From the NCBI GenBank assembly GCA_025699025.1, contig JAILWJ010000002.1:124001-188000 (forward strand): DNA of 64,000 nt, in the 5' to 3' direction. This stretch comes from Nitrosarchaeum sp. GTDB lineage: Archaea; Thermoproteota; Nitrososphaeria; Nitrososphaerales; Nitrosopumilaceae. The translations under genes were made by a program, and so were the position numbers. This document shows positions 24,544 to 33,548 of the stretch, in pieces; the stretch's first letter is position 1, and every line of letters starts with the position of its first letter. Below the pieces are notes generated by a model. That model saw only the letters and a program-made list of their open reading frames with translations. It was not told the DNA's origin and did not search any database.

Positions 24544-26097
24544 ATGTCTGTGGTTAGAACAATTCAAGTATTAGTGAAACTTTTACCATCCATTTTAGCT
24601 TTGAAAAAAGATAGGCGACGATGGGTTAAACAAGAAGGAAAAGAAATTGATCATGAATCATTTCGCAAAAATGCCAGAAATATTCTAAATGCTTTCATTT
24701 CTTTAGGTCCTGTATACATAAAGCTTGGTCAGTGGCTTTCATCACGAGCTGATATTTTACCTCAACCATATTTGGAGGAACTTGCAAAACTTCAAGATAA
24801 TGTACCCCCTGTATCATTTGATCAAGTAAAAACAATAATTGAAAAAGATATTGGTCCAATTAATGAAAAATTTGACAGCATAGATCCAAATCCAATTTCT
24901 GGAGCATCGTTAGGCCAAGTTTATCGAGGAAAATTATCTGGTCAAGAAATTGTTGTTAAAGTAAAAAGACCTGGAATTGAAAAAGTTGTTGAAGAAGACA
25001 TCAAAGTTTTAAAAAAAATCCTTCCTTTGGCTTTACAATTCGTTGATCCGAATCTTCGTTTTTCAGCTAAATCAATGCTATCTCAATTTACTGAGACAAT
25101 TCATGAGGAAATGGATTATACCAACGAATCAGCAAATCTCAAAAAAATAAAACATGACATGGAAAAAAACAACAAAGTTGTTATTCCGTCAATTTACGAT
25201 AATTACTCATCAAAAAATGTACTGACAATGGAATATCTCCCAGGAATCAAGATTACTAACATCCAAGCCCTCGATGAGAAGGGAATTGACAGGCAGAAAT
25301 TGGTAGTTGATGTACACAAGGTATTCTTTACTATGCTTCTGCGGCATTCAGTTTTTCATGCAGATCCTCATCCTGGAAACATTTCAGTCACTGATGATGG
25401 TAAGTTGATTTTATATGATTATGGGATGGTCGGACGATTAGACAATGAAACCAGATTACGACTTGTTCGGCTTTATCTTGCTTTAGTAGAAAAAGATCCT
25501 CCCAGAACTGTTAATGCAATGAATGATCTTGGAATGCTCACTCCAAATTTTAATCGCTCTGTAATAGAAAAGGGAATAGAGCTTACTGTACGTGCAATGC
25601 ATGGGAAAAAACCCGATGCGATGGAAGTAGAGAGCTTGATGGAACTTGCAAACAAAACAATGAGTAGATTTCCCTTTCTTCTTCCAAAAAATCTTGCACT
25701 GTATATGAGAATGGCTTCAATTATTGAGGGAATTTACAAAACTCACAAAGTAGATTTTAAATTTGTCAAAGTTGTTAGAGAAATATTAGAGGAAGAGCGC
25801 TTAATCAAAGATGCATACATTGAAGAGCTAAAATATTCATTTGAACGATTTGCAAAATCAATTGATGCAACTATCTCAATTGCACCTGAGATAAAGAAAT
25901 TTCTTGATGAGAATCATTCACTTCAATCATTAAATTTAAAATCTAAATCAAATATTTTGTTATCTGGAAGTATTCTTTCTGCTGCAATTTTTATTGGTTC
26001 ATCATTAGTGTATCCTACAAATGAATCAATTGGAATTGTTGGAATGATTGGCTCTCTGATAACTATGGGCATATTTGTAATATTTCGAAAACACTAG
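24544..26097 (+). CDS. UbiB/ABC1 atypical protein kinase-like ATPase
   Basis: A 517-aa member of the ABC1/ADCK/UbiB family. PVYIKLGQWLSSRADILP is the KxGQ signature (about residues 60-77). QEIVVKVKRPGIEK holds the ATP-binding lysine, HADPHPGNISV is the catalytic loop and LYDYGMVGRL the DFG-like metal site. Two C-terminal membrane helices follow residue 460 (LLSGSILSAAIFIGSSLVY and IVGMIGSLITMGIFVIF). Relatives support isoprenoid-quinone or lipid metabolism, here possibly menaquinone- or plastoquinone-like molecules or archaeal lipids. Confidence 0.88.
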   Translation: MSVVRTIQVLVKLLPSILALKKDRRRWVKQEGKEIDHESFRKNARNILNAFISLGPVYIKLGQWLSSRADILPQPYLEELAKLQDNVPPVSFDQVKTIIEKDIGPINEKFDSIDPNPISGASLGQVYRGKLSGQEIVVKVKRPGIEKVVEEDIKVLKKILPLALQFVDPNLRFSAKSMLSQFTETIHEEMDYTNESANLKKIKHDMEKNNKVVIPSIYDNYSSKNVLTMEYLPGIKITNIQALDEKGIDRQKLVVDVHKVFFTMLLRHSVFHADPHPGNISVTDDGKLILYDYGMVGRLDNETRLRLVRLYLALVEKDPPRTVNAMNDLGMLTPNFNRSVIEKGIELTVRAMHGKKPDAMEVESLMELANKTMSRFPFLLPKNLALYMRMASIIEGIYKTHKVDFKFVKVVREILEEERLIKDAYIEELKYSFERFAKSIDATISIAPEIKKFLDENHSLQSLNLKSKSNILLSGSILSAAIFIGSSLVYPTNESIGIVGMIGSLITMGIFVIFRKH

Positions 26098-26484
26098 CTA
26101 ATCTATGTTAATATTTTTTCCATGTTTCTGAATTGGAATTATTATTGTTAAAACCCCGTCTTCATATTTTGCAGAAGTAATAGCTTCTTCTTTAGGTTCA
26201 ATTGGCAATCTCATTTTTTTATCAATAATGTTGGGTCTTTGATTACAAATCATGTCATGTTTTTTGTCTTCATGAATTTCTTTGCATGCCTGAAGTGCAA
26301 GAATTTTTCCATTTAATGATAATTTAATGTCTTTTTTTTTAAATCCTGGCATATCAACTATTAATGTCAGTTTTTCCTCATCAAGATGCATATCAACTGG
26401 TGGTAAAACAAATTCATAAAACTCACGAGATTTGTTTCCTATCTCCTTGATCATTTCTTTAGCCATTGATTTTACTAAGCCCAT
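26098..26484 (-). CDS. Small heat shock protein Hsp20/alpha-crystallin
   Basis: A 128-aa sHsp. The alpha-crystallin domain runs from about residue 28 to 118: PPVDMHLDEEKLTLIVDMPGF at the start and YEDGVLTIIIPI at the end, the consensus GVL element. The N-terminal arm is short (about 27 residues) and the C-terminal I-x-I tail is replaced by KNINID. It binds unfolding proteins without ATP. It ends one base from the ubiB-like stop (convergent). Confidence 0.88.
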   Translation of the reverse strand: MGLVKSMAKEMIKEIGNKSREFYEFVLPPVDMHLDEEKLTLIVDMPGFKKKDIKLSLNGKILALQACKEIHEDKKHDMICNQRPNIIDKKMRLPIEPKEEAITSAKYEDGVLTIIIPIQKHGKNINID

Positions 26485-26560
26485 TTTGTGTTTATGGTCA
26501 ATTTTTCGGTTATAAACTTTGATAGATTTTTAATCAATTAATCTCTCTGATTTGATATCT

Positions 26561-27142
26561 ATGATTATTGTAATTGAGGGGGGCGATCAAGCAGGAAAAA
26601 AAACACAGACCGCAATGCTTGAAAATGCTCTGAAAAAAAGAAAAATTAGGACAAAGACGTTCAGCTTTCCTGATTATAAGACACCTATTGGAAAAGAAAT
26701 CTCAAAATATCTTGCTGGAAAACGAAAATTCACTCCTCAAGTAATTCATTGCCTTTTAGCTGCAAACAGATGGGAAAAACTACATGATATTCTTGATGCT
26801 CAAACAAAGAACTCAGTTTTAATTATGAATAGATATTATCAATCAAATTTAGTATATGGTTTAGCAAATGGAATGAAACAGCAATGGTTGGAAAACTTAG
26901 ATGCTGGTCTACCAAAGGCTGATCTTGTAATTCTACTTGATGTGAGTCAAACAGAGTCATTTAACAGAAAAAAAACAAATCGTGACAAATTTGAGAAAAA
27001 TGAAGAATTTTTAAAAAAAATTTCAAATATTTATCGGTTGATTGCAAAGAAAAAACACTGGAAAATCATTGACGCATCCAAACCTAAAAAAGAAGTTCAT
27101 CAAGAAATTCTCAAAGTGTTTTCGAAGAAAATAGGATTATGA
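26561..27142 (+). CDS. tmk: Thymidylate kinase
   Basis: About 193 aa. The P-loop IEGGDQAGKKTQ begins right after MIIV, and FSFPDY (TMP-binding) and LIMNRYYQSNLVYG (DRY-like) follow; VILLDVS is Walker B. It makes dTDP from dTMP. A TTG three codons upstream (26552) extends the frame, but the ATG at 26561 is 34 nt after a TTTTTAAT box and starts at the conserved strand. The last 4 nt (ATGA) overlap the HD gene. Confidence 0.9.
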   Translation: MIIVIEGGDQAGKKTQTAMLENALKKRKIRTKTFSFPDYKTPIGKEISKYLAGKRKFTPQVIHCLLAANRWEKLHDILDAQTKNSVLIMNRYYQSNLVYGLANGMKQQWLENLDAGLPKADLVILLDVSQTESFNRKKTNRDKFEKNEEFLKKISNIYRLIAKKKHWKIIDASKPKKEVHQEILKVFSKKIGL

Positions 27143-28374
27143 ACAAAAATTATCTGGACATAATTGATCCAATACATGATTTTATTCGCGTCTATGATCA
27201 TGAGCTTCAATTAATAGATAATCCGATATTTCAAAGATTAAGAAGAATTAGGCAGTTATCTGGTGCACATTTAACATATCCTGCTGCTCAACATACTAGA
27301 TTCGAACATTCATTGGGCGTAATGCACATTTCAGGTCAAGCTGGATACGCATTAAATGAAAAAGGATTTCTAAAATCATCTGACGTTGAAGTTCTCAGAC
27401 TTGCAGGACTTTTACATGATATAGGCCATGGGCCATTTTCACATCTGTTTGAAGAAATTGTTCAAAAAAAGAAAATCTCTCACGAAGATTTTGGCAAAGA
27501 GATAATTTTAAAATCCGATATTGGAGATGATTTAACCAAAAACGGATATGACAAAAAACTGATTACTGATATAGCCTTCGGTGATTCAAAATTCCAATTT
27601 CTAAATGAAATTGTTTCTGGAGCTCTTAGTGCTGATATGATGGATTATTTGCTTAGAGATGGTTATTTTACAGGTGCAGAACATGCAAAAATTGATCATA
27701 AAAGAATAACACAATCATTAGAAGTATATCGAAAAAAATTAGCACTGGAAAGATCTGCACTCTATTCCTTTGAATCAATGATGCATTCACGTTATCAAAT
27801 GTTTAAAGCTGTATATTTTCATAAAACTGTCAGAGCCGCCGAAGTCATGATTCTAGAGGCTTTACGATTATCTGATGAAGAATTTGGATTTACTTCATTT
27901 AACCTTAATGAATATGTTCAACTAACGGACGAATATGTTTTGTCAAAATTAATTTCATCAGATTCTCCAAAACTAAAACGGGCAAGACAATTGGCAATAG
28001 ATTATCAGAATAGAAAATTGTTAAAATGTGTGTTTGAACGAATTTTGACAAGTAGAAATCACTTAGGAGAAACAAAAACCAACGAATTAAGAACCTTGAT
28101 TTCTAAAAAATCAAAAATTGATGAAAATGAAATTTTTGTAGACAGTTCTGTCACTCCATCCATTCCACTTGCACCTTCAAAGAAAGAATCAAAACAAATT
28201 ATTCTAATTTCTCATGAAAACAGAAAATCAGCTGCTCAAGAGATACCAATATCAAAAATTCCCGTAGTGTCAGCAATATCTGGTTTTATGAATATTCTTC
28301 GAATTTATACACACGTTAAGAATAGAAACAAAGTTGAAATTGCCGCAAAATCAATACTTGGTGAACTGAAATAA
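27139..28374 (+). CDS. HD-domain phosphohydrolase (SAMHD1/dGTPase-like)
   Basis: A 411-aa HD protein. [10 protein letters not shown] supplies the first histidine, [12 protein letters not shown] the H-D pair, and [16 protein letters not shown] the last aspartate, a full HD metal site. The arrangement is that of archaeal SAMHD1/dNTP triphosphohydrolase-like proteins. Its overlap with tmk upstream and with pyrH downstream by one base (TAATG) strongly suggests a role in nucleotide pool control. The exact substrate is not shown by sequence. Confidence 0.85.
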   Translation: MNKNYLDIIDPIHDFIRVYDHELQLIDNPIFQRLRRIRQLSGAHLTYPAAQHTRFEHSLGVMHISGQAGYALNEKGFLKSSDVEVLRLAGLLHDIGHGPFSHLFEEIVQKKKISHEDFGKEIILKSDIGDDLTKNGYDKKLITDIAFGDSKFQFLNEIVSGALSADMMDYLLRDGYFTGAEHAKIDHKRITQSLEVYRKKLALERSALYSFESMMHSRYQMFKAVYFHKTVRAAEVMILEALRLSDEEFGFTSFNLNEYVQLTDEYVLSKLISSDSPKLKRARQLAIDYQNRKLLKCVFERILTSRNHLGETKTNELRTLISKKSKIDENEIFVDSSVTPSIPLAPSKKESKQIILISHENRKSAAQEIPISKIPVVSAISGFMNILRIYTHVKNRNKVEIAAKSILGELK

Positions 28375-29057
28375 TGAAAAAAAGAATTGTTATCAAACTT
28401 TCAGGCAGAGTTTTTGGCATGGATAATGTCAAATTGTTAAAAGACTATGCTTCATTTCTAGTAAAAATTAGTAAATTTTGTCAACCTGTAGTTATTGCGG
28501 GTGGAGGAAATATTGCAAGGCATTACATTACACATGCTAGATCCTCGGGAGCTGATGAATCAACTTTGGATGAACTTGGAATTGAAATTTCAAGACTCAA
28601 TGCGAAACTCTTGATCTATGCTCTAAAAAATAAGGCATATTCTCATCCTCCTACAACATTACAAGAAGTACGTCATGCAGTTGATGATGGGTTGATTGTT
28701 GTCACTGGAGGTCTTCATCCTGGACAAAGCACAAATGGAACAGCCGCTCTTATTGCAGAAAAAATCCATGCTGAACAATTCCTTAATGCTACTGATGTGG
28801 ATGGTGTTTATGATATGGATCCAAATAAATTCAAAAAAGCAAAAAAATTCAAGAGAATTGAACTTAAAAATCTAAAAAATATGCTTGTTCATGAGGATTC
28901 TGTTGCGGGAGGATACGATTTGATGGACATTGTAGCATTGAAAATCATTGAACGATCTAAGATCAAAACTAGAATTCTAAAGGCAGATCCAAAAATTATT
29001 GAGAAAGCAATTAAGGGTATGGATGTAGGAACCGAAATTATTTTACCATTAAAATAA
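28374..29057 (+). CDS. pyrH: Uridylate kinase
   Basis: A 227-aa amino-acid kinase-fold enzyme of the archaeal/short UMP kinase type. [12 protein letters not shown] opens the protein, [14 protein letters not shown] is the phosphate loop, [15 protein letters not shown] binds UMP, and [15 protein letters not shown] binds ATP. It converts UMP to UDP. Translation is coupled to the HD gene. The convergent next gene ends one base away. Confidence 0.92.
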   Translation: MKKRIVIKLSGRVFGMDNVKLLKDYASFLVKISKFCQPVVIAGGGNIARHYITHARSSGADESTLDELGIEISRLNAKLLIYALKNKAYSHPPTTLQEVRHAVDDGLIVVTGGLHPGQSTNGTAALIAEKIHAEQFLNATDVDGVYDMDPNKFKKAKKFKRIELKNLKNMLVHEDSVAGGYDLMDIVALKIIERSKIKTRILKADPKIIEKAIKGMDVGTEIILPLK

Positions 29058-29414
29058 CTAGTCTGAAATTTTGTTTTGAATGGTTGGTCGTGATTCTGAC
29101 CAAATCTGGATTTTAGTATCTGAAAATTCAGGAATTCCATCATCTCTTAATTTTCTATATATTTTCAATGCATTTTCTTTGTTTGTTGCTTTTGATTGAG
29201 CTTTTGTAAATCCATCACTATCTACAAGAATTACAACATATCCCTCCTGCGAATCAATTACAGCTGCAAAATCTTCTTCTCCTACGGGCATAAATTGTCC
29301 ATTAATTTTTTTTGTAGTAAGAGTTAACATACCAAATCCTGCAGCTTCAAACATCTTCATTTGTGATTTGGTTGCTCTCTGTTTTCCTTGTTGCACTGCT
29401 TGAAAATACTGCAT
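29058..29414 (-). CDS. Conserved hypothetical protein
   Basis: 118 aa, soluble, mixed alpha/beta. It starts with a glutamine/lysine-rich helix (MQYFQAVQQGKQRATKSQMK), followed by a small beta domain (FGMLTLTTKKINGQFMPVGE, YVVILVDSDGF). No known family is recognised. It sits 53 nt after the zinc-ribbon gene in the same direction and may share its transcript. Confidence 0.6.
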   Translation of the reverse strand: MQYFQAVQQGKQRATKSQMKMFEAAGFGMLTLTTKKINGQFMPVGEEDFAAVIDSQEGYVVILVDSDGFTKAQSKATNKENALKIYRKLRDDGIPEFSDTKIQIWSESRPTIQNKISD

Positions 29415-29467
29415 GATTTTTTTTCTAATTTAATAATATAATAACCATCTCTATCTTTGTATTTAGA

Positions 29468-29818
29468 TCATTTCACGGGTTTTGCCTTACCAATCTTATC
29501 CATCTCGTCTTTCTTTTGAAATACACGATATTCGCCTATGATTGAATTACATTTTTGACACGTGTATTGACCCCTTTCAACTAAAATTAAATTATCTGCA
29601 ACCTCCTCATTATTGTTCTCTTCAATCTGGATTTTTGGCGATCTATCAAATTCAGATTGGCAGTTTTTACAAAAATATTTTAACATTTTTTCTTCTTCTA
29701 CCTTTCCAATGGGTGCCAGAAATAATTTTCCGACTCCCAAATCTGCTTTTTTTGCTTGCTCTTCAGTAAGATCCGCAGTAATGTATCCACCTGAACCATG
29801 AACCATTAGTTGAGCCAT
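29468..29818 (-). CDS. Zinc-ribbon protein
   Basis: 116 aa. A CxxC pair near residue 50 (YFCKNCQSEF) and a second near 86 (YTCQKCNSII) would form one zinc ribbon separated by an acidic insert (EENNNEEVADN). The N-terminal 45 residues (GGYITADLTEEQAKKADLG) form a separate small segment. Such ribbons bind nucleic acid or partner proteins; the function is unknown. Confidence 0.65.
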   Translation of the reverse strand: MAQLMVHGSGGYITADLTEEQAKKADLGVGKLFLAPIGKVEEEKMLKYFCKNCQSEFDRSPKIQIEENNNEEVADNLILVERGQYTCQKCNSIIGEYRVFQKKDEMDKIGKAKPVK

Positions 29819-29922
29819 TTTTACATATATGATTTACTAGACCTTAAAATACATGTCTTTCAAATGGATTTGTTTTACTTTACATCTGAACATTTAAGAT
29901 ATCAAAGAGATGTAGATATTCA

Positions 29923-30471
29923 ATGAATCCTAAAATCTTTGTTTTTGCAGCCGTTATTGGATTGGGAGGTATTCTGGGTGGAATTCTATTGTCTAATTCC
30001 TCATTTGAAAATTTTTCATCACCATTACCTCAAAAAGATGATCCGAAAATAGAACCAATAATTGTTGAACTTGATGATATTTCTATCATCGATATTTCTG
30101 AAAGGGCTGCTACTATTGAGATCAAATTCAAACTTACAAACCCTAACCCAATTTCTGTTATTGTTCAAGTGATGGATTATCAACTCTTTGAGACAAATTT
30201 TTCAGAACAACGACAAATTTCTGGTGGTCAAATAGGTAGCAGGCCTGAGGGAATGGTGGAATTTGGCTCAAACTATTACTCTCTTCTAAGTGGTTCTGAA
30301 ATAATCCTCAAGGATAAGATAGTTTTACAAAATAATGGGAACATCCCTGAATTGTGGTCTACTCTTAAAAATAATACTGCAAACTGGCGAGTTACTGGTG
30401 ATGTCTTTTACAATTTTAGCTCTATGACTAGTGGTCATGAGAATGAAATTCATTTTGAATTTACAAAATAA
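29923..30471 (+). CDS. Membrane-anchored LEA14/WHy-like protein (paralogue)
   Basis: A 182-aa paralogue of the gene at 1309-1848. One N-terminal helix (IFVFAAVIGLGGILGGILL) leads to an exported domain with VELDDISIIDISERAATIEI and FKLTNPNPISVIVQVMDYQL, the WHy/LEA14 pattern with the NPN turn. The two copies are 28 kb apart and clearly diverged. Role unknown; perhaps envelope stress protection. Confidence 0.62.
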   Translation: MNPKIFVFAAVIGLGGILGGILLSNSSFENFSSPLPQKDDPKIEPIIVELDDISIIDISERAATIEIKFKLTNPNPISVIVQVMDYQLFETNFSEQRQISGGQIGSRPEGMVEFGSNYYSLLSGSEIILKDKIVLQNNGNIPELWSTLKNNTANWRVTGDVFYNFSSMTSGHENEIHFEFTK

Positions 30472-30487
30472 ATGAAAGTACTTATTG

Positions 30488-30513
30488 TATCATAATAATT
30501 CAAAATTATGATA
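30488..30513. repeat. Perfect inverted repeat, possible terminator or operator
   Basis: TATCATAAT and ATTATGATA form 9-bp arms around an 8-base AT loop, 17 bp after the stop of the LEA-like gene and followed by a run of T (30519-30523). It may end that transcript. The AT-rich stem is weak as RNA, so a protein-binding dyad is also possible. Confidence 0.35.
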
Positions 30514-30548
30514 ATATGTTTTTAGAGTGAAAATATTGGCAAAATTAT

Positions 30549-30571
30549 AAAAGCCCGTAAGGTGGGTTTTT
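30549..30571 (+). promoter_or_regulatory. Hairpin just before a 36-aa ORF
   Basis: AAAAGCCC-GTAAGGT-GGGTTTTT forms an 8-bp stem (one G-T pair) with a 7-base loop and a U-rich 3' arm, ending 5 nt before the ATG at 30577. It could be a terminator for upstream transcripts or a translation-control hairpin. Confidence 0.4.
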
Positions 30572-30576
30572 ATCAA

Positions 30577-30687
30577 ATGGCAGAAGCAGGAATGGCCGCT
30601 TATGGCTCAGCAATAGGGGTTGCAATTGCACTAGCAGTTGTGTGTTTTGCACTACGTGGAAAAGGACACCCTGAATCACTAGATTAG
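30577..30687 (+). CDS. 36-aa single-helix membrane protein
   Basis: MAEAGMAAYGSAIGVAIALA followed by VVCFALRGKG and a short tail. One membrane helix (about residues 8-26) is rich in small residues (Gly, Ala, Ser) with an interfacial tyrosine, a pattern seen in small subunits of membrane complexes. It is too short for usual gene finders. A hairpin lies immediately upstream. Partner unknown. Confidence 0.55.
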   Translation: MAEAGMAAYGSAIGVAIALAVVCFALRGKGHPESLD

Positions 30688-30724
30688 AAGGAATTTTTCC
30701 TTTACAATCTTTTTCATTACTTTT

Positions 30725-31372
30725 CTAATCGTCTTTGCTAAAACCTAGCATTTCTGCTAATGATGTTTGTTTTGTATTTTTCTTTGTAATGTAGCATCTT
30801 TGATAATATTGACAGTTGGTGCATTCCGTTGAAGGTTCCAATATCGGAGTTTTTTGTTCCTTGAGAAGATCATTTAATACTCTTACTCTTCTAACTACTT
30901 CCTCAAACATTTTTTTGTCACGAATTAATGCAAAACTAGATTCCTCTCTGTTTCCTGAAATATATATTATCATTCCATCTTTTTTCTCGTAGATCCACAT
31001 ACATGCATTTAGATAAAGCAAGTCGTTAGCTTTCGGATCTTGGGGTGTTGAATTGGTAGGCCTAAACAAAATTATTGAATCATCTGCAATCATATCTGCT
31101 TGGCCTTTGAGTTTAATGTCGTCAATTACATACTCTTTTGGATTACTTCCAAACTGCAATTTCCGCAGTAATCCTGATAATAGATCACTAAATCCACGTC
31201 TTTCTTCTTCTTTGGGATCTACTCTATCATAATATGAACGTCTTAGGCATTGAACTACTTCTTTCAGATGAATAGTTTTGATGTCTTTTGAATCAATCTC
31301 GATTTCTAACTCTCTGCCTATAGATTCTACTGCATTTTTGATTAAACTTCGAAAATCTCTATCTCCCATCAT
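30725..31372 (-). CDS. Cas4/RecB-like Fe-S protein with altered catalytic site
   Basis: 215 aa. Four cysteines are placed as in Cas4: Cys42 (VVQCLRRSYYD) and Cys184, Cys187 and Cys193 (ECTNCQYYQRC), so a 4Fe-4S cluster is likely. The nuclease motif begins well (LKGQADMI, Asp93), but the following strand reads IILFRPTN where active enzymes have ExK, so the second acidic residue and the lysine are missing. It may bind DNA ends without cutting, or use another site. No CRISPR array or other cas gene is present. It probably belongs to stand-alone Cas4-like repair proteins. Confidence 0.7.
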   Translation of the reverse strand: MMGDRDFRSLIKNAVESIGRELEIEIDSKDIKTIHLKEVVQCLRRSYYDRVDPKEEERRGFSDLLSGLLRKLQFGSNPKEYVIDDIKLKGQADMIADDSIILFRPTNSTPQDPKANDLLYLNACMWIYEKKDGMIIYISGNREESSFALIRDKKMFEEVVRRVRVLNDLLKEQKTPILEPSTECTNCQYYQRCYITKKNTKQTSLAEMLGFSKDD

Positions 31373-31404
31373 GGTAATTTACCTGATATATTCATCCTTA
31401 TAGA

Positions 31405-31641
31405 TTAACTCATAATTCTGGTTAAAAATTTTGAAATTTTTGCCGAAAATGCTAAAGTTACAAAATGAGTCCCAAATCCTATGATGGCTCCTAAAGCTAT
31501 GTTGCCTGTTCCAAAGTAGATTCCTAGGAATAATCCTAATGGAGGCAATGAAAAAATCATAGCCATAAAACCACTTACCCAAATTGTATTAATGACGGTT
31601 TCAGTAGAGATGTCTGTTTTTTTCTTTGGGAATCTGATCAT
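31405..31641 (-). CDS. Small membrane protein next to atpC
   Basis: 78 aa with two or three hydrophobic segments (VINTIWVSGFMAMIFSL, LGLFLGIYFGTGNIALGAIIGFG and THFVTLAFSAKI), basic at both ends. It starts 9 nt after the ATP synthase subunit C gene in the same direction and is probably co-transcribed. It is reminiscent of AtpI-like assembly proteins by size and place only. Confidence 0.55.
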   Translation of the reverse strand: MIRFPKKKTDISTETVINTIWVSGFMAMIFSLPPLGLFLGIYFGTGNIALGAIIGFGTHFVTLAFSAKISKFLTRIMS

Positions 31642-31649
31642 TGTAAAAT

Positions 31650-32690
31650 CTATTCTTCATCAAGAATCAGTTTTGACATTGTGACATCTGTTGGAATTTT
31701 TTGCTCAACTGCATATGCAATAGCAGCTAAATTTCTTACTTCAAAAGCAGTTAACTTTGTAATTCCAATGATTGTCGCAAAACTGAACATTTTTGTGAAT
31801 GCTCTTGCAGATGAATGATATAATGCCACCTCAAATGCTCTCTCAAATTCAGATACTGCATCTAATTCATTTTCAATCTGTGGAATCATAATCTTGTATT
31901 TTGTATTTGTGAGTTCATTGAATGCATCCCTCACTGTAGCAGCTGATATCATTCTTCCCAACAATTCTCTTGGAATGGTTGGAGTCTGAGTTACAATCAA
32001 ATCTTGAATTTGTGATTCATCCAATCCCCAAAACTTTCCTCTAATCACACTTAGAAGATTGTAATAATCAATATCCATACCGACTAGCTTGATGACATCG
32101 TTATCTCTGGAATTTTTTACAGCACGACCAAGCTGTTGATATAATATTTTATCAAAATAAATATCAAAAATCTGAATATTTTTTCTCTCATTGTATAGTG
32201 CAGCAGCTTTAGCAATTTCTTCTCCAAATTGTACAGAGTTCAAACTAGCCACTGCTTCTTCAAGGTCTTTTGCAACCAATGCCTTGATTATGATATCTCT
32301 TTGTTTTACCAGTTCTTCTGCACGAAGATTAATGTGAGTCTCAATTGCTTCTTGGGTCTTGCCTAATACTTTTCCTTTTAGAATTAATTTCAAATTTGAA
32401 ATGATAAATTTCATAAAATAAGCATCCAAAATATCTGAATCTCCTGCAGTTTTTGCAATAGAATAATGCATCTCTGCAAGATGACCTCTTAATGCTGATT
32501 CAATACCCTGTGACGTGTATGGTTTCTGGACTTCAGTAATTGAATCTCCATATACTGTATTTTTAATTCTAGTCATCAACTCCTCAAGATCCCTTGACTC
32601 TGCAAGTGTCTGATAATCTACTCTTTTGAGTAGTTTGCCTCTTTGACTGTATGATTTTACAGACGCATAGACATTTTTGGAGCGACCCAT
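31650..32690 (-). CDS. atpC: A-type ATP synthase subunit C
   Basis: A 346-aa AC39/subunit d homologue that links the central stalk to the membrane rotor. The N-terminus GRSKNVYASVKSYSQRGKLL and later segments FEVALYHSSARAFTKMFSFA and FEVRNLAAIAYAVEQKIP match the family. It is separated from the main atp operon by about 6 kb and is on the opposite strand. Confidence 0.88.
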   Translation of the reverse strand: MGRSKNVYASVKSYSQRGKLLKRVDYQTLAESRDLEELMTRIKNTVYGDSITEVQKPYTSQGIESALRGHLAEMHYSIAKTAGDSDILDAYFMKFIISNLKLILKGKVLGKTQEAIETHINLRAEELVKQRDIIIKALVAKDLEEAVASLNSVQFGEEIAKAAALYNERKNIQIFDIYFDKILYQQLGRAVKNSRDNDVIKLVGMDIDYYNLLSVIRGKFWGLDESQIQDLIVTQTPTIPRELLGRMISAATVRDAFNELTNTKYKIMIPQIENELDAVSEFERAFEVALYHSSARAFTKMFSFATIIGITKLTAFEVRNLAAIAYAVEQKIPTDVTMSKLILDEE

Positions 32691-32755
32691 TTAGACCAAG
32701 TTTGATGGGCAACGGATTTTAATGTTTGGCGTTTGATTGCTAAAAATTCAGTATT

Positions 32756-33421
32756 TTAGGCAATTTTATTAAGAAATTTTATAACTTCTTCCTTATCCTG
32801 TTTTGATAGTTGCAAAAATGCCTTAATAACCTCCTTTTGTATCATTAGAGACTCATCTTCTATCTTTCTAAGATTTGATAGATCAAATGGAAGTAATTCT
32901 ATTTTATTATCACAAAATGCCTTGACATATTTTTGTAAAATTGAATATGTAAAATTCGGGCTTGTTTTTAATAAATTTGATAGAATTTTTTCATCTTCTC
33001 TTTCATTTTCTTCTGCTTGTGCTAAAAACTCGTTTAGCAGTTTTCCTCTATTTTTTATCTCACTAATAGATAAAGCAATTAAGGTACCTTTTTTTGTTAA
33101 ATGATAATATGGAATTCCTTTTTCTTGTAGTGCTTTAGGCCCTCGCTTTAGAGGTAGCCTTCCATGTTCCTCTGCAATTCCCATTGGAATAAGAATTTCA
33201 TCCAGATCCCTAAAAATCCCTGAATAGATATTCTTCCATGCAACTCCATGTACTTTTGCAATTCTTTGTGAAATTCCTGTTCTTGTCCTTTCAGCAGGAT
33301 TTGCATTACTAGCTAAAATTGTTATAATTGCTCTTTGTCTGTTGGCCTCCCCTGTTAATTCTTCTCCCTTTGTCTTGAATGTGTCAAAAATTGAGAGTTT
33401 GGTATCTGGTTTTACTTTCAT
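32756..33421 (-). CDS. Winged-helix-like protein of unknown role
   Basis: 221 aa, soluble. ANRQRAIITILASNANPAER followed by GISQRIAKVHGVAWKNIYSG looks like a winged-helix DNA-binding start, with IPYYHLTKKGTLIALS as the wing. The C-terminal half is helical (ILQKYVKAFCDNKIELLP, ...QLSKQDKEEVIKFLNKI). No exact family is recognised. It lies between atpC and the divergent amt gene and might regulate either. Confidence 0.55.
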   Translation of the reverse strand: MKVKPDTKLSIFDTFKTKGEELTGEANRQRAIITILASNANPAERTRTGISQRIAKVHGVAWKNIYSGIFRDLDEILIPMGIAEEHGRLPLKRGPKALQEKGIPYYHLTKKGTLIALSISEIKNRGKLLNEFLAQAEENEREDEKILSNLLKTSPNFTYSILQKYVKAFCDNKIELLPFDLSNLRKIEDESLMIQKEVIKAFLQLSKQDKEEVIKFLNKIA

Positions 33422-33519
33422 TTATTCACCTTTGACATAATTTTCATTTTCTATGATATTATCAAAATAAACCAAAATATAATAATTTACATTTACAGTG
33501 ATTTTGACGTCTTCAACCC

Positions 33520-33527
33520 TTAAATAA
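33520..33527 (+). promoter_or_regulatory. TATA-like box of amt
   Basis: TTAAATAA lies 29 nt before the amt ATG, preceded by CAACCC. The spacing fits a leaderless or very short-leader transcript, as expected for a strong thaumarchaeal promoter. Confidence 0.5.
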
Positions 33528-33548
33528 TTTTCAATTTCGATAAATTTA

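Noticed and set aside
30725-31372. Evidence for a CRISPR-Cas locus around the Cas4-like gene
   Set aside because: No spaced repeats or other cas genes occur anywhere in the window.
31379-31582. Alternative frame over the small membrane protein next to atpC
   Set aside because: The other frame gives a clean two- or three-helix membrane protein with better start spacing.
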